Assembly (NCBI GenBank): GCA_025454525.1
Contig: JALOOG010000002.1
Location: 1-64,000 of the forward strand
Length of the DNA stretch: 64,000 nucleotides
Origin: Anaerolineae bacterium
GTDB lineage: Bacteria; Chloroflexota; Anaerolineae; Aggregatilineales; Phototrophicaceae
Direction: 5' to 3'
Positions within the stretch are counted from its first letter, which is position 1, and each line of letters opens with the position of its first letter. Below the pieces are notes generated by a model. That model did not search any database, was not told the origin of the DNA, and worked only from the letters and a program-made list of their open reading frames with translations. The position numbers and the translations under genes were made by a program. Shown here in pieces: positions 33,727 through 42,090 of the stretch.

Positions 33727-34944
33727 CTAGCGTACCGTAAACGTACACGTCCCGGTCTCACTTGTGCGATCGGTTCCGGGGCCAAAGTCGTTATACCCGT
33801 CGGTGATGCGATTCTGCCAAGTCACATTGTAGGTGATCACATTTTGACCCGCAGGCAGCGGATCGCTACGGATAAACCAATAGACATGATAATTCCCATC
33901 ACCTTCTAAGCGGATTGAACTGGTGTATTGTTGCCAATTTTCGATTAAATCACCGTTGACTCGCACCTCATAGACCGCGTTATCGAGGTGAGTTTGGGCT
34001 TGTTCACGGGTGCGGGCATACCATGTCCAAAATACATCGATCGTCGATCCGGCCGCTAAATTGCGCGGGGCCGGCGATCCGAACACCGGATTGTCACAAT
34101 ACGCCAACACATCCACCCCTTGCTGTAGGCTACCTCCGCCACTTGATGTCCCGGCCGGCGTGGGTACCGGACTTCCCGGCGCGGGTGTGACTTGCAACGT
34201 CGGATTGATGTTGGTCGGAACTTGAATACCCCCGGCTAAGGCCGTCGCCGTCAAGAACGCATTTTGAAACATACTGGTGGTATCGATCGTTGGCACTCCC
34301 AAAGTTTGAGTCGGCCCACCGGTCGGGGTGATCGTTGGGATCGCGGTCGGGGGAGTCGCCGTAACCGCGATACTCGGGGGAGTCGCGGTGATCGTGCCAC
34401 CCCCTAAGATCGCAGTGGGAAACGGTGTCCCCAGTGCCAACGCGGTGAAGTCCGGTGAGAGCGTCAACGTCGGAAAACCCGTTGGAGTCGGGTCAACGCG
34501 CACCAATCGCGCCGATACCCACCCTTCCCGCCCATCATCCAAGCGGATATTAAACCAATTGGTATCGGGACTCGTGCCAAGGATCAACACCCCCGTCCCA
34601 GGATCCAACGCGATGATCCCCCGAAAATCAACCCCCGGCCCTTCCCGCACATTTACCGTTTGCAACGATGCAATGATTCCGGTGATCGGTGGAGTCGCGG
34701 TCAAGGTTGGGGTGTTGGAAGGAGTCGGCGGGATCGGAGTCAAAGACGGCGTATAGGTAAAGGTGGGCAATGGAGTCAGCGTTAAGAAGCGGGTGGCCGT
34801 TTGACGGGGGGTGATGCTAATCAGCGACACCAATTCTAAGGTTGGCGGCGCGGTGGGCGTTTGACCTTGAGGAGTACACGCACTCAAAGCCAATAGCCCC
34901 GCAAGTCCCACCAATAGGATCTTTTGCAATTTTTGTATGATCAT
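33727..34944 (-). CDS. SH3b-domain lipoprotein
   Basis: About 405 residues. The signal LLVGLAGLLALSAC has a lipobox; it is followed by a TPT-rich linker, a bacterial SH3 domain (about 88-155: LQTVNVREGPGVDFRGIIALDPGTGV to NWFNIRLDDGREGWVSARLV), another TPT-rich region and a C-terminal beta-sandwich (PAPRNLAAGSTIDVFWTWY...NVTWQNRITDG) ending in TCTFTVR. SH3b domains commonly bind peptidoglycan or peptides. The ATG at 34944 is used; it is divergent from, and very close to, the next gene. Confidence 0.8.
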   Translation of the reverse strand: MIIQKLQKILLVGLAGLLALSACTPQGQTPTAPPTLELVSLISITPRQTATRFLTLTPLPTFTYTPSLTPIPPTPSNTPTLTATPPITGIIASLQTVNVREGPGVDFRGIIALDPGTGVLILGTSPDTNWFNIRLDDGREGWVSARLVRVDPTPTGFPTLTLSPDFTALALGTPFPTAILGGGTITATPPSIAVTATPPTAIPTITPTGGPTQTLGVPTIDTTSMFQNAFLTATALAGGIQVPTNINPTLQVTPAPGSPVPTPAGTSSGGGSLQQGVDVLAYCDNPVFGSPAPRNLAAGSTIDVFWTWYARTREQAQTHLDNAVYEVRVNGDLIENWQQYTSSIRLEGDGNYHVYWFIRSDPLPAGQNVITYNVTWQNRITDGYNDFGPGTDRTSETGTCTFTVR

Positions 34945-35008
34945 TGACAGCACACTCAACCTCACAGAAAATAAGCCTTTAGCGACAGCACAAGCAAAGG
35001 AGCGCGCA

Positions 35009-35713
35009 ATTAAACTCCTCGTCTTTTTAACGATCCTCGTACTGGCATTTGGACGCGAGTCCCCTATTGTGATCACGCCCAACGTGCCGCTTACCCTACG
35101 CTTGGACGGCGTTGCGCCTTCCATCTTATCATACGATGCGCCGAATGCCGAAACGATCAGCATCACCGTCCGCGCCCTTGACCCGATCGATCCCGTCTTA
35201 GAGATCCTCACCCCCAACGATCACCGACTCGCCTATAACGACGATTCCTTGGGACAAGTGGACGGGTTAAGCTTTTCCGATGCAGCTGTGACCCGTTTAG
35301 CGTTACCGGCCGCCGGCCGTTATCAGATCCGCGTCAACAGCTTCAACGGGGTTTCGGTGGGACAAGTAGAGGTGATCTTGACCACCCCCTCCGCCTTTGA
35401 TGTCACCGAAAGCGACGACGCACGCTTGATCCAATTACCACCTGATCACCCCGTCCGTTATCTGGTGGATGCACAATCCGGCGATCAAATCACCTTCACG
35501 GCCTATGCCCCCGGACTCGATCCGATCGTGCGCTTGTATGATCTCAACGGCACGATGATCGCCGTCAATGATGATCACGGGTCAACTGATACCACTCTGA
35601 ACACCCTTGACGCACGTTTAACCGTCACCATCCCCGCGAGTGGTCAATATACGTTAGAAGTGGCGGATTTTTTAGGCCGCGCTGGCCCAATCCGACTCAC
35701 AGAAAGCCGTTAA
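35009..35713 (+). CDS. Secreted PPC-like domain protein with a likely ATT start
   Basis: Two tandem beta-sandwich domains resembling pre-peptidase C-terminal (PPC) domains (about 25-125 and 135-230), each with DP-L-I/L strands, an acidic turn such as YNDDSLG or VNDDHGS, and A-GRYQIRV or SGQYTLEV at the end. The frame is open from ATG 34937, but that codon overlaps the start of the divergent gene and has no ribosome site. AAAGGAG (34996-35002) lies 6 bases before ATT at 35009, giving a perfect signal peptide, KLLVFLTILVLAFG. ATT is therefore the best start, which is rare. Function unknown. Confidence 0.65.
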   Translation: MKLLVFLTILVLAFGRESPIVITPNVPLTLRLDGVAPSILSYDAPNAETISITVRALDPIDPVLEILTPNDHRLAYNDDSLGQVDGLSFSDAAVTRLALPAAGRYQIRVNSFNGVSVGQVEVILTTPSAFDVTESDDARLIQLPPDHPVRYLVDAQSGDQITFTAYAPGLDPIVRLYDLNGTMIAVNDDHGSTDTTLNTLDARLTVTIPASGQYTLEVADFLGRAGPIRLTESR

Positions 35714-36677
35714 CCCGATACCACTGATAGGTTTCACGTAAGCTATCACCCATGTCCACTTGGGGCGGCCCAAATGCCGCCCATGTTTTGGCCGGATTAA
35801 AGTAGACTTTGCGCCCACCCAACCGAATTTGATCCGCGTCTACCGGGGTGGTGATCCCAACGCGCCGTAACAGCGTGGCCACTTGTGCCATCGGCTCTAA
35901 CAACACATCGGGTACAGTCAACATCGGCCGCCCTACACCCACCGTATCGGCGATCATCGTAAACCAGTCATGATAGGAATAATTGGCCGCACTCAAGATG
36001 TAACGCTCTCCACAGCGCCCAGACTCTGCGGCCGCGATCTGCCAACGCGCCACATCACGCACATCAACCACCGCGATCCCACCAGAGGTCAACGGGGTGA
36101 GTCGCCCATATGCCTTGATCTGGGTGATAAAGCTACCAGAGATCATGTTGAGATCCCCCGCGCCCATCACCACCACCGGATTCACAGTCACCACGTCTTG
36201 ACCCATGCCGATCGCATCCGTCACCACGCGCTCCGCTAACACCTTGCTATAACCATACGGAAAATGAGCCGGCCGCAAGTTGAACGCATCACTTTCATCG
36301 GATGGTTCACCGTTGGGACGTAATCCGATCGCGGCCGCGCTACTGGTGAAGATCACCCGTTGTACACCTGCCTCCCGCGCCGCGCTCAAAACCCGTCGTG
36401 TCCCTTCCACATTGGCTTCAAACATGCGCGTTTGCTCAGAACGCCAATAATCGGCGATCGCCGCGATATGAAACACCCAATCGCATCCAGCACAGGCCGC
36501 CCGGAGCGCCTCCTCATCCAAAATATCCCCTAAAGCCGATTCGTAAGCGAGTCCGGTCAACGCCGATAATTTGGAGGACGGGCGATGCAATACCCGCACC
36601 GAATGTCCCGCCGCCACCAAGGCCCGCGCCACTTGTGATCCAATAAACCCCGTTCCACCCGTTACCAACGCCTTCAC
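35697..36677 (-). CDS. NAD-dependent epimerase/dehydratase (HpnA-like)
   Basis: A 326-residue extended SDR: TGGTGFIGSQVARAL at the N-terminus, HIAAIADYW near residue 70, TSSAAAIG with the catalytic Ser (near 118), and YGYSK with the Tyr-Lys pair (near 143). The motif set resembles hopanoid-associated sugar epimerase HpnA and dihydroflavonol reductase-like proteins. The sugar or alcohol substrate cannot be read from the sequence. Its 3' end overlaps the convergent PPC-like gene by 17 bases. It is 16 bases after the YdcF gene. Confidence 0.83.
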   Translation of the reverse strand: MKALVTGGTGFIGSQVARALVAAGHSVRVLHRPSSKLSALTGLAYESALGDILDEEALRAACAGCDWVFHIAAIADYWRSEQTRMFEANVEGTRRVLSAAREAGVQRVIFTSSAAAIGLRPNGEPSDESDAFNLRPAHFPYGYSKVLAERVVTDAIGMGQDVVTVNPVVVMGAGDLNMISGSFITQIKAYGRLTPLTSGGIAVVDVRDVARWQIAAAESGRCGERYILSAANYSYHDWFTMIADTVGVGRPMLTVPDVLLEPMAQVATLLRRVGITTPVDADQIRLGGRKVYFNPAKTWAAFGPPQVDMGDSLRETYQWYRVNGFL

Positions 36678-36693
36678 ATCACTTGCTCCTGTG

Positions 36694-37329
36694 TTAACCG
36701 ATGCTCACATGCGTCACCGGCAAATTGAAGATCTCCTTAAACGCTTGCCATTGTAACGCGATCACCTCACGCCCTAACAAATAACTGTACCAATGCCAAC
36801 GGACGCGCTGTGACGGCACTGGATACGAATAATGCGCGATCGCTTGATCCTCAAAGATCCAACTTGCGCGGAGCATGTGAAACGCATCGGTGATCAATAA
36901 CGCTTGTTGCCAACCGTTGGCTTGTAAGATCGCTTTGCTGTTGATCGCGTTTTCTTCGGTGCTACGGCTTTGATCTTCTAGGTAGATCGCGGTCTCCGGC
37001 ACACCGTTTTCGATCAAGATCTCACGGCACACACTGGCCTCGCTGTGACGTTGCTGTTCGGATCGTCCCCCCGTACATAAGATCGCGGGCGCTCGATCTG
37101 CTTGCCAGGCTTCGGCCGCCCATAACGTGCGCCGATACAACGCATCCCCCGCCGATCCATCGCGCCGTAAACCCGATCCCAAGACGATGATCACATCCGC
37201 AGTTTGATCTTCCCGTTGTTGGCCAAAATGATGCGCCCGAAGCGCCAATCCCACCGAGATCAACATCCACACCCCGATCATGATCAGAAACAAGCGAGTG
37301 ATCGGTTTGAGTCGTTTCCACATGAGCAT
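36694..37329 (-). CDS. YdcF/SanA-family membrane protein (DUF218)
   Basis: A 211-residue protein with one N-terminal membrane helix (LFLIMIGVWMLISVGLAL) and a DUF218 domain outside. Family motifs are VIIVLGSGLRRDG, ILCTGGRSEQ, YLEDQSRSTEENA and LITDAFHMLRA. SanA and ElyC members act in envelope integrity; the activity is not defined. AAGGGT precedes the ATG. It starts the two-gene run with the HpnA-like gene. Confidence 0.83.
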   Translation of the reverse strand: MLMWKRLKPITRLFLIMIGVWMLISVGLALRAHHFGQQREDQTADVIIVLGSGLRRDGSAGDALYRRTLWAAEAWQADRAPAILCTGGRSEQQRHSEASVCREILIENGVPETAIYLEDQSRSTEENAINSKAILQANGWQQALLITDAFHMLRASWIFEDQAIAHYSYPVPSQRVRWHWYSYLLGREVIALQWQAFKEIFNLPVTHVSIG

Positions 37330-37719
37330 TTACCCTTATTCATCCACACTATGGCGATTATAAAAGCCTTTCAGTTGCCTTGTGGAGTGCCGATCTCCGC
37401 GATTTCGTATAAAATTTCGCGTTACGTCTACTTGATTCTTTGGGCATTTTTGTTTAGAGTTTACAGTAGCGATTGATGTAATTGTTTCCTAACGGTTGAT
37501 CAACAATAATCCGCAGTTATCAGCGGTGGGACGACGTGCCGTCGTTTTTTAAAGATACCTTTGTATTTGATCCGGTCTTATCCCGGACATTGATCGATTA
37601 CCAGTGTATTCAAGGCGAGTGTCAGGGTAAGGCACCACCTCACATCGTATCAACTGCGGACGATCCGCCGTAGGTCATTTTGCGTTTTATTCTTAGGACT
37701 GCGGCTTTCAGGATACTAC
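37330..37719. other. 390-base region before recX with orphan terminator
   Basis: No protein gene is credible here. It holds a perfect palindrome GTTGATCAAC (37495-37504), a terminator hairpin at 37531-37550 with no gene ahead of it on the + strand, and then about 170 bases leading to recX with short stems (TCCGG/CCGGA near 37570-37587; GCGGA-CGA-TCCGC at 37656-37668). A small RNA ending at the terminator, and a structured recX leader, are possible. I recognise no known RNA family. Confidence 0.45.
37531..37550 (+). terminator. Orphan intrinsic terminator
   Basis: ACGACG-TGC-CGTCGT is followed at once by TTTTT. The stem is short but perfect and GC-rich. The nearest + strand gene upstream ends nearly 2 kb away, so it either ends a small RNA or attenuates recX. 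Confidence 0.6.
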
Positions 37720-38346
37720 ATGGGCGTGATTACCGCGCTAGAGATCCAAAAACGGAACCAAGAGCGCGTCAATGTGTTTATTGATCAAGAGTTTGCCTTT
37801 AGCCTTAATCTGCTAGAGGCGGCCCGCCTCCGAAAGGGGCAAACCCTTTCCGAACCAGAGATCGCCTCCTTACGCGCTGATGATGCCGTCGTCAAAGCGT
37901 ATGAAAGCGCGATCCGTTTTTTAGCGCACCGCCCCCGAAGTACCGCCGAAGTCCGTCGCAATCTAGAGTCAAAATCAATCGACGACCCGGAGATTGAGCA
38001 GGTGATCGCTCGTTTGACGGCCAACCGTTATTTAGATGATGAGGCCTTCGCCCGCTTTTGGGTGGAAAACCGCCTCAACTTTAAACCGCTTGGCCACACC
38101 GCTTTACGCTATGAACTCCGGCAAAAAGGGATCGCGGATACCCTAATCGACACTATCTTAAGCGAGTTGGATTTGACCGAAAGCGCCTATCGCGCCGCTA
38201 AATCCCAGATCCGTCGCTTAAAGGGCTTAGATGCGCGCACCCTTAGAAACAAACTTGGCAACTTTCTAAAACGGCGCGGCTTTAGTTATGCCGTGATCGA
38301 AGACGTAATTCTGCGTCTCCAAGATGAAGATGACGTAGATCGTTAG
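37720..38346 (+). CDS. recX: Regulatory protein RecX
   Basis: RecX binds RecA filaments and modulates recombination. The 208-residue alpha-helical protein has the three-helix repeats of the family: the N-terminal beta segment (ITALEIQKRNQERVNVFIDQEFAFSLN), AIRFLAHRPRSTAEVRRNLESK, IARLTANRYLDDEAFARFWVENR and a third repeat ending in FLKRRGFSYAVIEDVI. recA is not in the window. It is followed by rny 88 bases later. Confidence 0.88.
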   Translation: MGVITALEIQKRNQERVNVFIDQEFAFSLNLLEAARLRKGQTLSEPEIASLRADDAVVKAYESAIRFLAHRPRSTAEVRRNLESKSIDDPEIEQVIARLTANRYLDDEAFARFWVENRLNFKPLGHTALRYELRQKGIADTLIDTILSELDLTESAYRAAKSQIRRLKGLDARTLRNKLGNFLKRRGFSYAVIEDVILRLQDEDDVDR

Positions 38347-38390
38347 GTTGCCAATTCCTTAACCGACACAGAGCTACACCTAACGCAGAA

Positions 38391-38437
38391 AGGAGGTGAG
38401 CGGCGCTAAAGGTCTTTTTGCGCCGCTGCCCACAATG
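38391..38437 (+). promoter_or_regulatory. rny ribosome site separated from ATG by a hairpin
   Basis: AGGAGGTG (38391-38398) is a full-strength ribosome site, but no start codon follows at normal distance. Instead AGCGGCGC (38399-38406) pairs perfectly with GCGCCGCT (38420-38427), and the ATG is at 38435. Folding of the hairpin leaves GCCCACA (7 bases) between ribosome site and ATG. A GTG at 38396 lies inside the ribosome site and cannot use it. Confidence 0.65.
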
Positions 38438-39982
38438 TTTGACAATCCGATTGTTTTTTTGCTCTTTGAGATCGTGCTGATCCTAGTGGCCGGCAGCGTC
38501 GGGGCTTGGGTCTTTAAATCGATCCAAGATAACCGTGCGAAAAATCGTTTGACCTTGGCTGAAGCCGAAGCCCAAACGATCATTGCCAACGCCACCGAAA
38601 AATCCGCTGAATTGCTTCGGAGCGGCGAGGAAAAGCTCAAACTCGCCCGCGATGAGATCGACGATACCTTGAACCGTCGTCGCCGTGAATTAGACAAAGA
38701 AGAAGAACGCTTACAGGCCCGCCGTGAAGACCTCGATAAACGCCTTGATCGTCTGGAAAAGCGGGAACAGAACCTCAATAAACGCCAAAGCAACCTTGAT
38801 AAGCGCGAAAATGAGCTAAAACGCGCCGAAACCGAACGCCTAGAAGAACTGCAAAAGATCGCACAATTGACGATCGATGAGGCCCGCGTACAAGTCTTGG
38901 CTGCTGCCGAACAAGACTCCCGTAATGACATGGCCCGGATCATCCGTCAAGTGGAGGCCGAAGCCCGTGAAGAAGCCGACTCCCGCGCCCGTGATGTGAT
39001 CGCCTTGGCCGTACAACGACTCGCTTCAGAGCATGTGAGCGAGATCGCGGTCAGCGTCGTCCCCTTGCCTAGTGATGAAATGAAGGGACGGATCATCGGG
39101 CGGAGCGGGCGCAACATCCGCGCCTTTGAGATCGCTACCGGAGTCGATGTCGTGGTAGATGATACCCCTGAAGCCGTCACGATCAGCAGTTTCGATCCCG
39201 TCCGACGGGAAGTAGCCCGCCGTGCGATGGAAAAACTGGTGATGGATGGGCGTATCCACCCCGCCCGCATCGAAAAATTGGTAGAAGATGCCCGCGCCGA
39301 AGTCGAAAGCATTATTCGGGAAGAGGGCGAACGCGCCGCTTATGAAACCGGTGTCCACGCCTTGCACCCAGAGATCATCAAACTCTTAGGCCGCCTCAAA
39401 TTCCGCACCAGCTACGGGCAGAATCAGCACTCGCACGCCATCGAAACCGCGCACATCGCGGGCATGATCGCCGCTGAATTAGGCGCAAATGTCGATATTG
39501 CCAAGGCCGGCGGCCTGCTCCATGACATCGGCAAAGCGATCGATCATGAAGTGGAAGGCACTCACGCACTGATCGGCGCAGATTTTGCCAAGCGCTACGG
39601 CATCAACACCAAAGTGATCAACTGCATCGCCAGTCATCATCATGAAGTCGAACAAGAATGCGTGGAGGCCTATATCGTCGAGGCCGCCGATGCGATCTCT
39701 GGAGCGCGTCCGGGAGCGCGCCGCGAAAGCCTCGAAACCTACATCAAGCGCGTCAAAACGCTAGAAGAGATCGCGACTGGCTTCGAGGGCGTAGAACAGA
39801 GCTACGCGCTGCAAGCTGGCCGTGAAGTACGGATTATTGTGCGTCCCGAAACAATTGATGACCTCGCCGCATTACGTTTGGCCCGCGATATCGCCCGTCA
39901 AATTGAAGAAACGATGCAATACCCCGGCCAGATCAAAGTGCATGTGATCCGCGAAACCCGTGCCGTAGATTACGCTAAATAA
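38435..39982 (+). CDS. rny: Ribonuclease Y
   Basis: RNase Y is a membrane-bound endoribonuclease that starts mRNA decay. The 515-residue protein has one N-terminal helix (FLLFEIVLILVAGSVGAWVF), a long charged coiled coil (about 35-200, rich in R, E, K), a KH domain (VPLPSDEMKGRIIGRSGRNIRAFE near 210) and an HD domain with GLLHDIGKAIDHE and ASHHHEVE. The order is exactly that of the family. The ATG is preceded by an unusual ribosome-site hairpin. A terminator follows. Confidence 0.95.
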   Translation: MFDNPIVFLLFEIVLILVAGSVGAWVFKSIQDNRAKNRLTLAEAEAQTIIANATEKSAELLRSGEEKLKLARDEIDDTLNRRRRELDKEEERLQARREDLDKRLDRLEKREQNLNKRQSNLDKRENELKRAETERLEELQKIAQLTIDEARVQVLAAAEQDSRNDMARIIRQVEAEAREEADSRARDVIALAVQRLASEHVSEIAVSVVPLPSDEMKGRIIGRSGRNIRAFEIATGVDVVVDDTPEAVTISSFDPVRREVARRAMEKLVMDGRIHPARIEKLVEDARAEVESIIREEGERAAYETGVHALHPEIIKLLGRLKFRTSYGQNQHSHAIETAHIAGMIAAELGANVDIAKAGGLLHDIGKAIDHEVEGTHALIGADFAKRYGINTKVINCIASHHHEVEQECVEAYIVEAADAISGARPGARRESLETYIKRVKTLEEIATGFEGVEQSYALQAGREVRIIVRPETIDDLAALRLARDIARQIEETMQYPGQIKVHVIRETRAVDYAK

Positions 39983-40008
39983 CCCATTTTTTTCGCCATG
40001 ATTTCATC

Positions 40009-40041
40009 AACAGGAAGCCGATCATATCGCTCCCTGTTTTT
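40009..40041 (+). terminator. rny terminator
   Basis: AACAGG (40009-40014) and AGC pair with GCT and CCTGTT (40033-40038), with one-base bulges, ahead of a T-run (40037-40041). Moderate strength. Confidence 0.55.
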
Positions 40042-40305
40042 GATTCCCTCCTAAACGGCGGACGTGGCAGCGGCAGAAGGAAACAAATTTTTTTTCGGCG
40101 ACAGCGGCAACGTGGTTAGAGAGATCGTAAGATTCAATGGGTGGCGCTCAAAAAGCAACGCCTCAAAATCAGCAACCACAGATTGAACCGGCTTTTCATT
40201 AGATACGCCTTTCGCGTGAGATCGGTCGTGTGAGATAGAGAATAGCACAAGTGATCGAAAAAATCGTAACATTTGTCCACTTTTTAGCCTTGTCAACCGC
40301 TTACC

Positions 40306-40320
40306 CCCCAATAATTGGGG
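40306..40320. promoter_or_regulatory. 15-bp palindrome, candidate TetR operator
   Basis: CCCCAATAATTGGGG is perfectly symmetric around a central A. It lies 79-93 bases before the TetR gene that heads an ABC exporter operon. Such length and symmetry fit a TetR-family operator. Confidence 0.55.
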
Positions 40321-40398
40321 ATCTCAAACCTCTGCCGATGTTGTACTCTATGACCAGATGTGTATTTTGGGTCAAACAGTCAAAGGAGTCGATCATGT

Positions 40399-41097
40399 AT
40401 GAGCGACAGCGAACCCAAGCGTAACGAAGACCGACAGCGTAAGATCCTACAAGCTGCGGATGAATTGATCTCCTACTACGGTTATGACAAGACCACCATG
40501 AGCGACATCGCGCAAAAAGCGGGGATCTCTAAAGGCGCGCTGTATCTGCACTTTGATAGCAAAGAAGCCTTGTTTGAGGCGTTGTTGTTAGATCAATCGG
40601 AGCGCGTGTTAGATGACACGATCGCACGCATTGAAGCCGATCCCAATGGCGGATCATTTTTCGCGCTGTATTCGCACATGCTCACGGCGGCCGCACATAA
40701 CCCATTCGTGCGGGCGCTGATGTCCCAAAATCGCCGCATTTTAGGCGATTACGTGCAACAGTTGGTCAATTCACCTCTGTATGAGCAGACTCGCGGCACG
40801 CGGATCGAAATGATCCAACAATTGCAGGCCAAAGGCATGATCCGTAACGATGTGCCGCCGCAAATGGTGATGTACTTTTTAAACTTGATTCGGCAAGGAC
40901 TCGCGCAAGGCGATGCGCTTCTTTCAAAAGAGGACATCCCGCCCTTAGAGACCTTCGCACCGATTTTAGCGGAATTTTTAACCCGGGCCTTGGCACCGCC
41001 CGACTCGAATGGCGGTGAAATGGGCAAACAAACGATCCGTCATTTCTTAGAAATGTCACGGACGCAACTCAAGACGTTTCAACAACACAAAAAATAG
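40399..41097 (+). CDS. TetR-family regulator of ABC exporter
   Basis: A 232-residue TetR protein with the DNA-binding segment RQRKILQAADELISYYGYDKTTMSDIAQKAGISKGALYLHFDSKEALFEALL (about 12-62). The C-terminal part contains a TetR_C-like helical domain. The ATG at 40399 is 10 bases after AAAGGAG; an ATG at 40395 is out of frame. It lies directly upstream of an ATPase and a permease, a common layout for drug- or lipid-responsive exporters. Confidence 0.9.
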   Translation: MSDSEPKRNEDRQRKILQAADELISYYGYDKTTMSDIAQKAGISKGALYLHFDSKEALFEALLLDQSERVLDDTIARIEADPNGGSFFALYSHMLTAAAHNPFVRALMSQNRRILGDYVQQLVNSPLYEQTRGTRIEMIQQLQAKGMIRNDVPPQMVMYFLNLIRQGLAQGDALLSKEDIPPLETFAPILAEFLTRALAPPDSNGGEMGKQTIRHFLEMSRTQLKTFQQHKK

Positions 41098-41169
41098 GAA
41101 TCCTCAGGGAAACCCTATGCCTAGTGCATCCCGCCATGTTCAGCGGGCATCCTATAAGGAGTAAACATC

Positions 41170-42072
41170 ATGAATGAGGTCATCATTCAAACCGAACAGC
41201 TTAGCAAACGTTATGGCGCACAATTGGCCTTAAATCAACTCAATTTATCGGTGCAACGGGGCGAAATTTTTGGCTATCTCGGCCCCAACGGAGCGGGTAA
41301 AACCACCACGATCCGGATCTTGCTAGATCTGATCCGCCCTTCACAAGGCAAAGCGACGATCTTCGGCCTGAATAGCCAAGCCGATAGTGTGGCCCTTCAT
41401 CACCGAATCGGCTTCATGCCCGGTGAGTTGAACCTGTGGCCGAATCAATTGGGCCGCAACATCGTGCGTTACATGGCTTCTGTGCGTGGCAATGTGGACA
41501 TGCGCTATGTCGGTGAACTCGTCGAACGGCTACAGCTAGACCTCAATAAGCGTATGCGTGATTATTCGACGGGCAATAAACGCAAACTTGGCTTGATCTT
41601 AGCGCTGATGCACAAGCCGGATCTCTTGATTTTAGATGAACCCACTAGCGGGCTTGATCCGTTGATGCAGCAGATCTTTAACGAGTTGATGCGTGAATGT
41701 CGTGAAGCGGGCCGCACCGTGTTTTTGTCCTCACATCTTTTGAGTGAGGTACAAGCGATCTGTGATCGGGTGGGGATCTTACGCGGCGGTGAGTTAAAGG
41801 CCGTCGAAACCGTGTCGAAACTGACTCATGCCGATTTCCGCTGGGTGACGATCGAATTTCGTGATCGTCCGATGCTCTCTAACTTAGGCACGATCGCCGG
41901 TGTACAAGACCTGACCGTGAACGATCATACCGTGAAATTACGCTTATTCGGTGATTTTGATCCGCTCTTACGTGCGGTGAGCGATCAATACGTGGTTAAC
42001 CTTAAAATCAATGAACCGACTCTTGAAGAAATTTTCCTTGCGTTTTATGGCGAACAACGCCAATTAGTCTAA
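41170..42072 (+). CDS. ABC transporter ATP-binding protein
   Basis: A 300-residue ATPase: Walker A GPNGAGKTTT (near residue 36), Q-loop region, a signature reading DYSTGNKRKLGLI (in place of LSGGQ, common in DrrA-like exporters), Walker B LLILDEPTSGLDP, and H-loop SSHLLSEV. A C-terminal extension of about 80 residues is typical of the DrrA/CcmA-type. It pairs with the next gene. Confidence 0.92.
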   Translation: MNEVIIQTEQLSKRYGAQLALNQLNLSVQRGEIFGYLGPNGAGKTTTIRILLDLIRPSQGKATIFGLNSQADSVALHHRIGFMPGELNLWPNQLGRNIVRYMASVRGNVDMRYVGELVERLQLDLNKRMRDYSTGNKRKLGLILALMHKPDLLILDEPTSGLDPLMQQIFNELMRECREAGRTVFLSSHLLSEVQAICDRVGILRGGELKAVETVSKLTHADFRWVTIEFRDRPMLSNLGTIAGVQDLTVNDHTVKLRLFGDFDPLLRAVSDQYVVNLKINEPTLEEIFLAFYGEQRQLV

Positions 42073-42090
42073 CGGTGGAGGGACAACATC

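Larger units (their letters stand above)
39983..40398. other. Region between rny and TetR gene
   Basis: The first 60 bases hold the rny terminator. The next part has weak open frames; one on the - strand (ATG at 40272) would give about 73 residues with no family resemblance, and I do not call it. A 15-bp palindrome lies at 40306-40320 and TTGACA occurs on the - strand at 40293-40288. AAAGGAG for the TetR gene lies at 40382-40388. Confidence 0.5.

Noticed and set aside
34945-35217. N-terminal extension of the SH3b lipoprotein
   Set aside because: It is antisense to the PPC-like gene; the lipobox signal begins at 34944.
40051-40311. Open frame of 86 codons on the - strand between rny and the TetR gene
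   Set aside because: Composition is not protein-like, no family is recognised, and it spans the operator region. A shorter version from 40272 is slightly better but still weak.
40272-40395. ATG at 40395 as the TetR start
   Set aside because: It is better spaced from AAAGGAG but is out of frame with the TetR protein.
41100-41160. CCCGC...GCGGG stem before the ABC ATPase gene
   Set aside because: Only five pairs and no T-run; too weak to call an attenuator.
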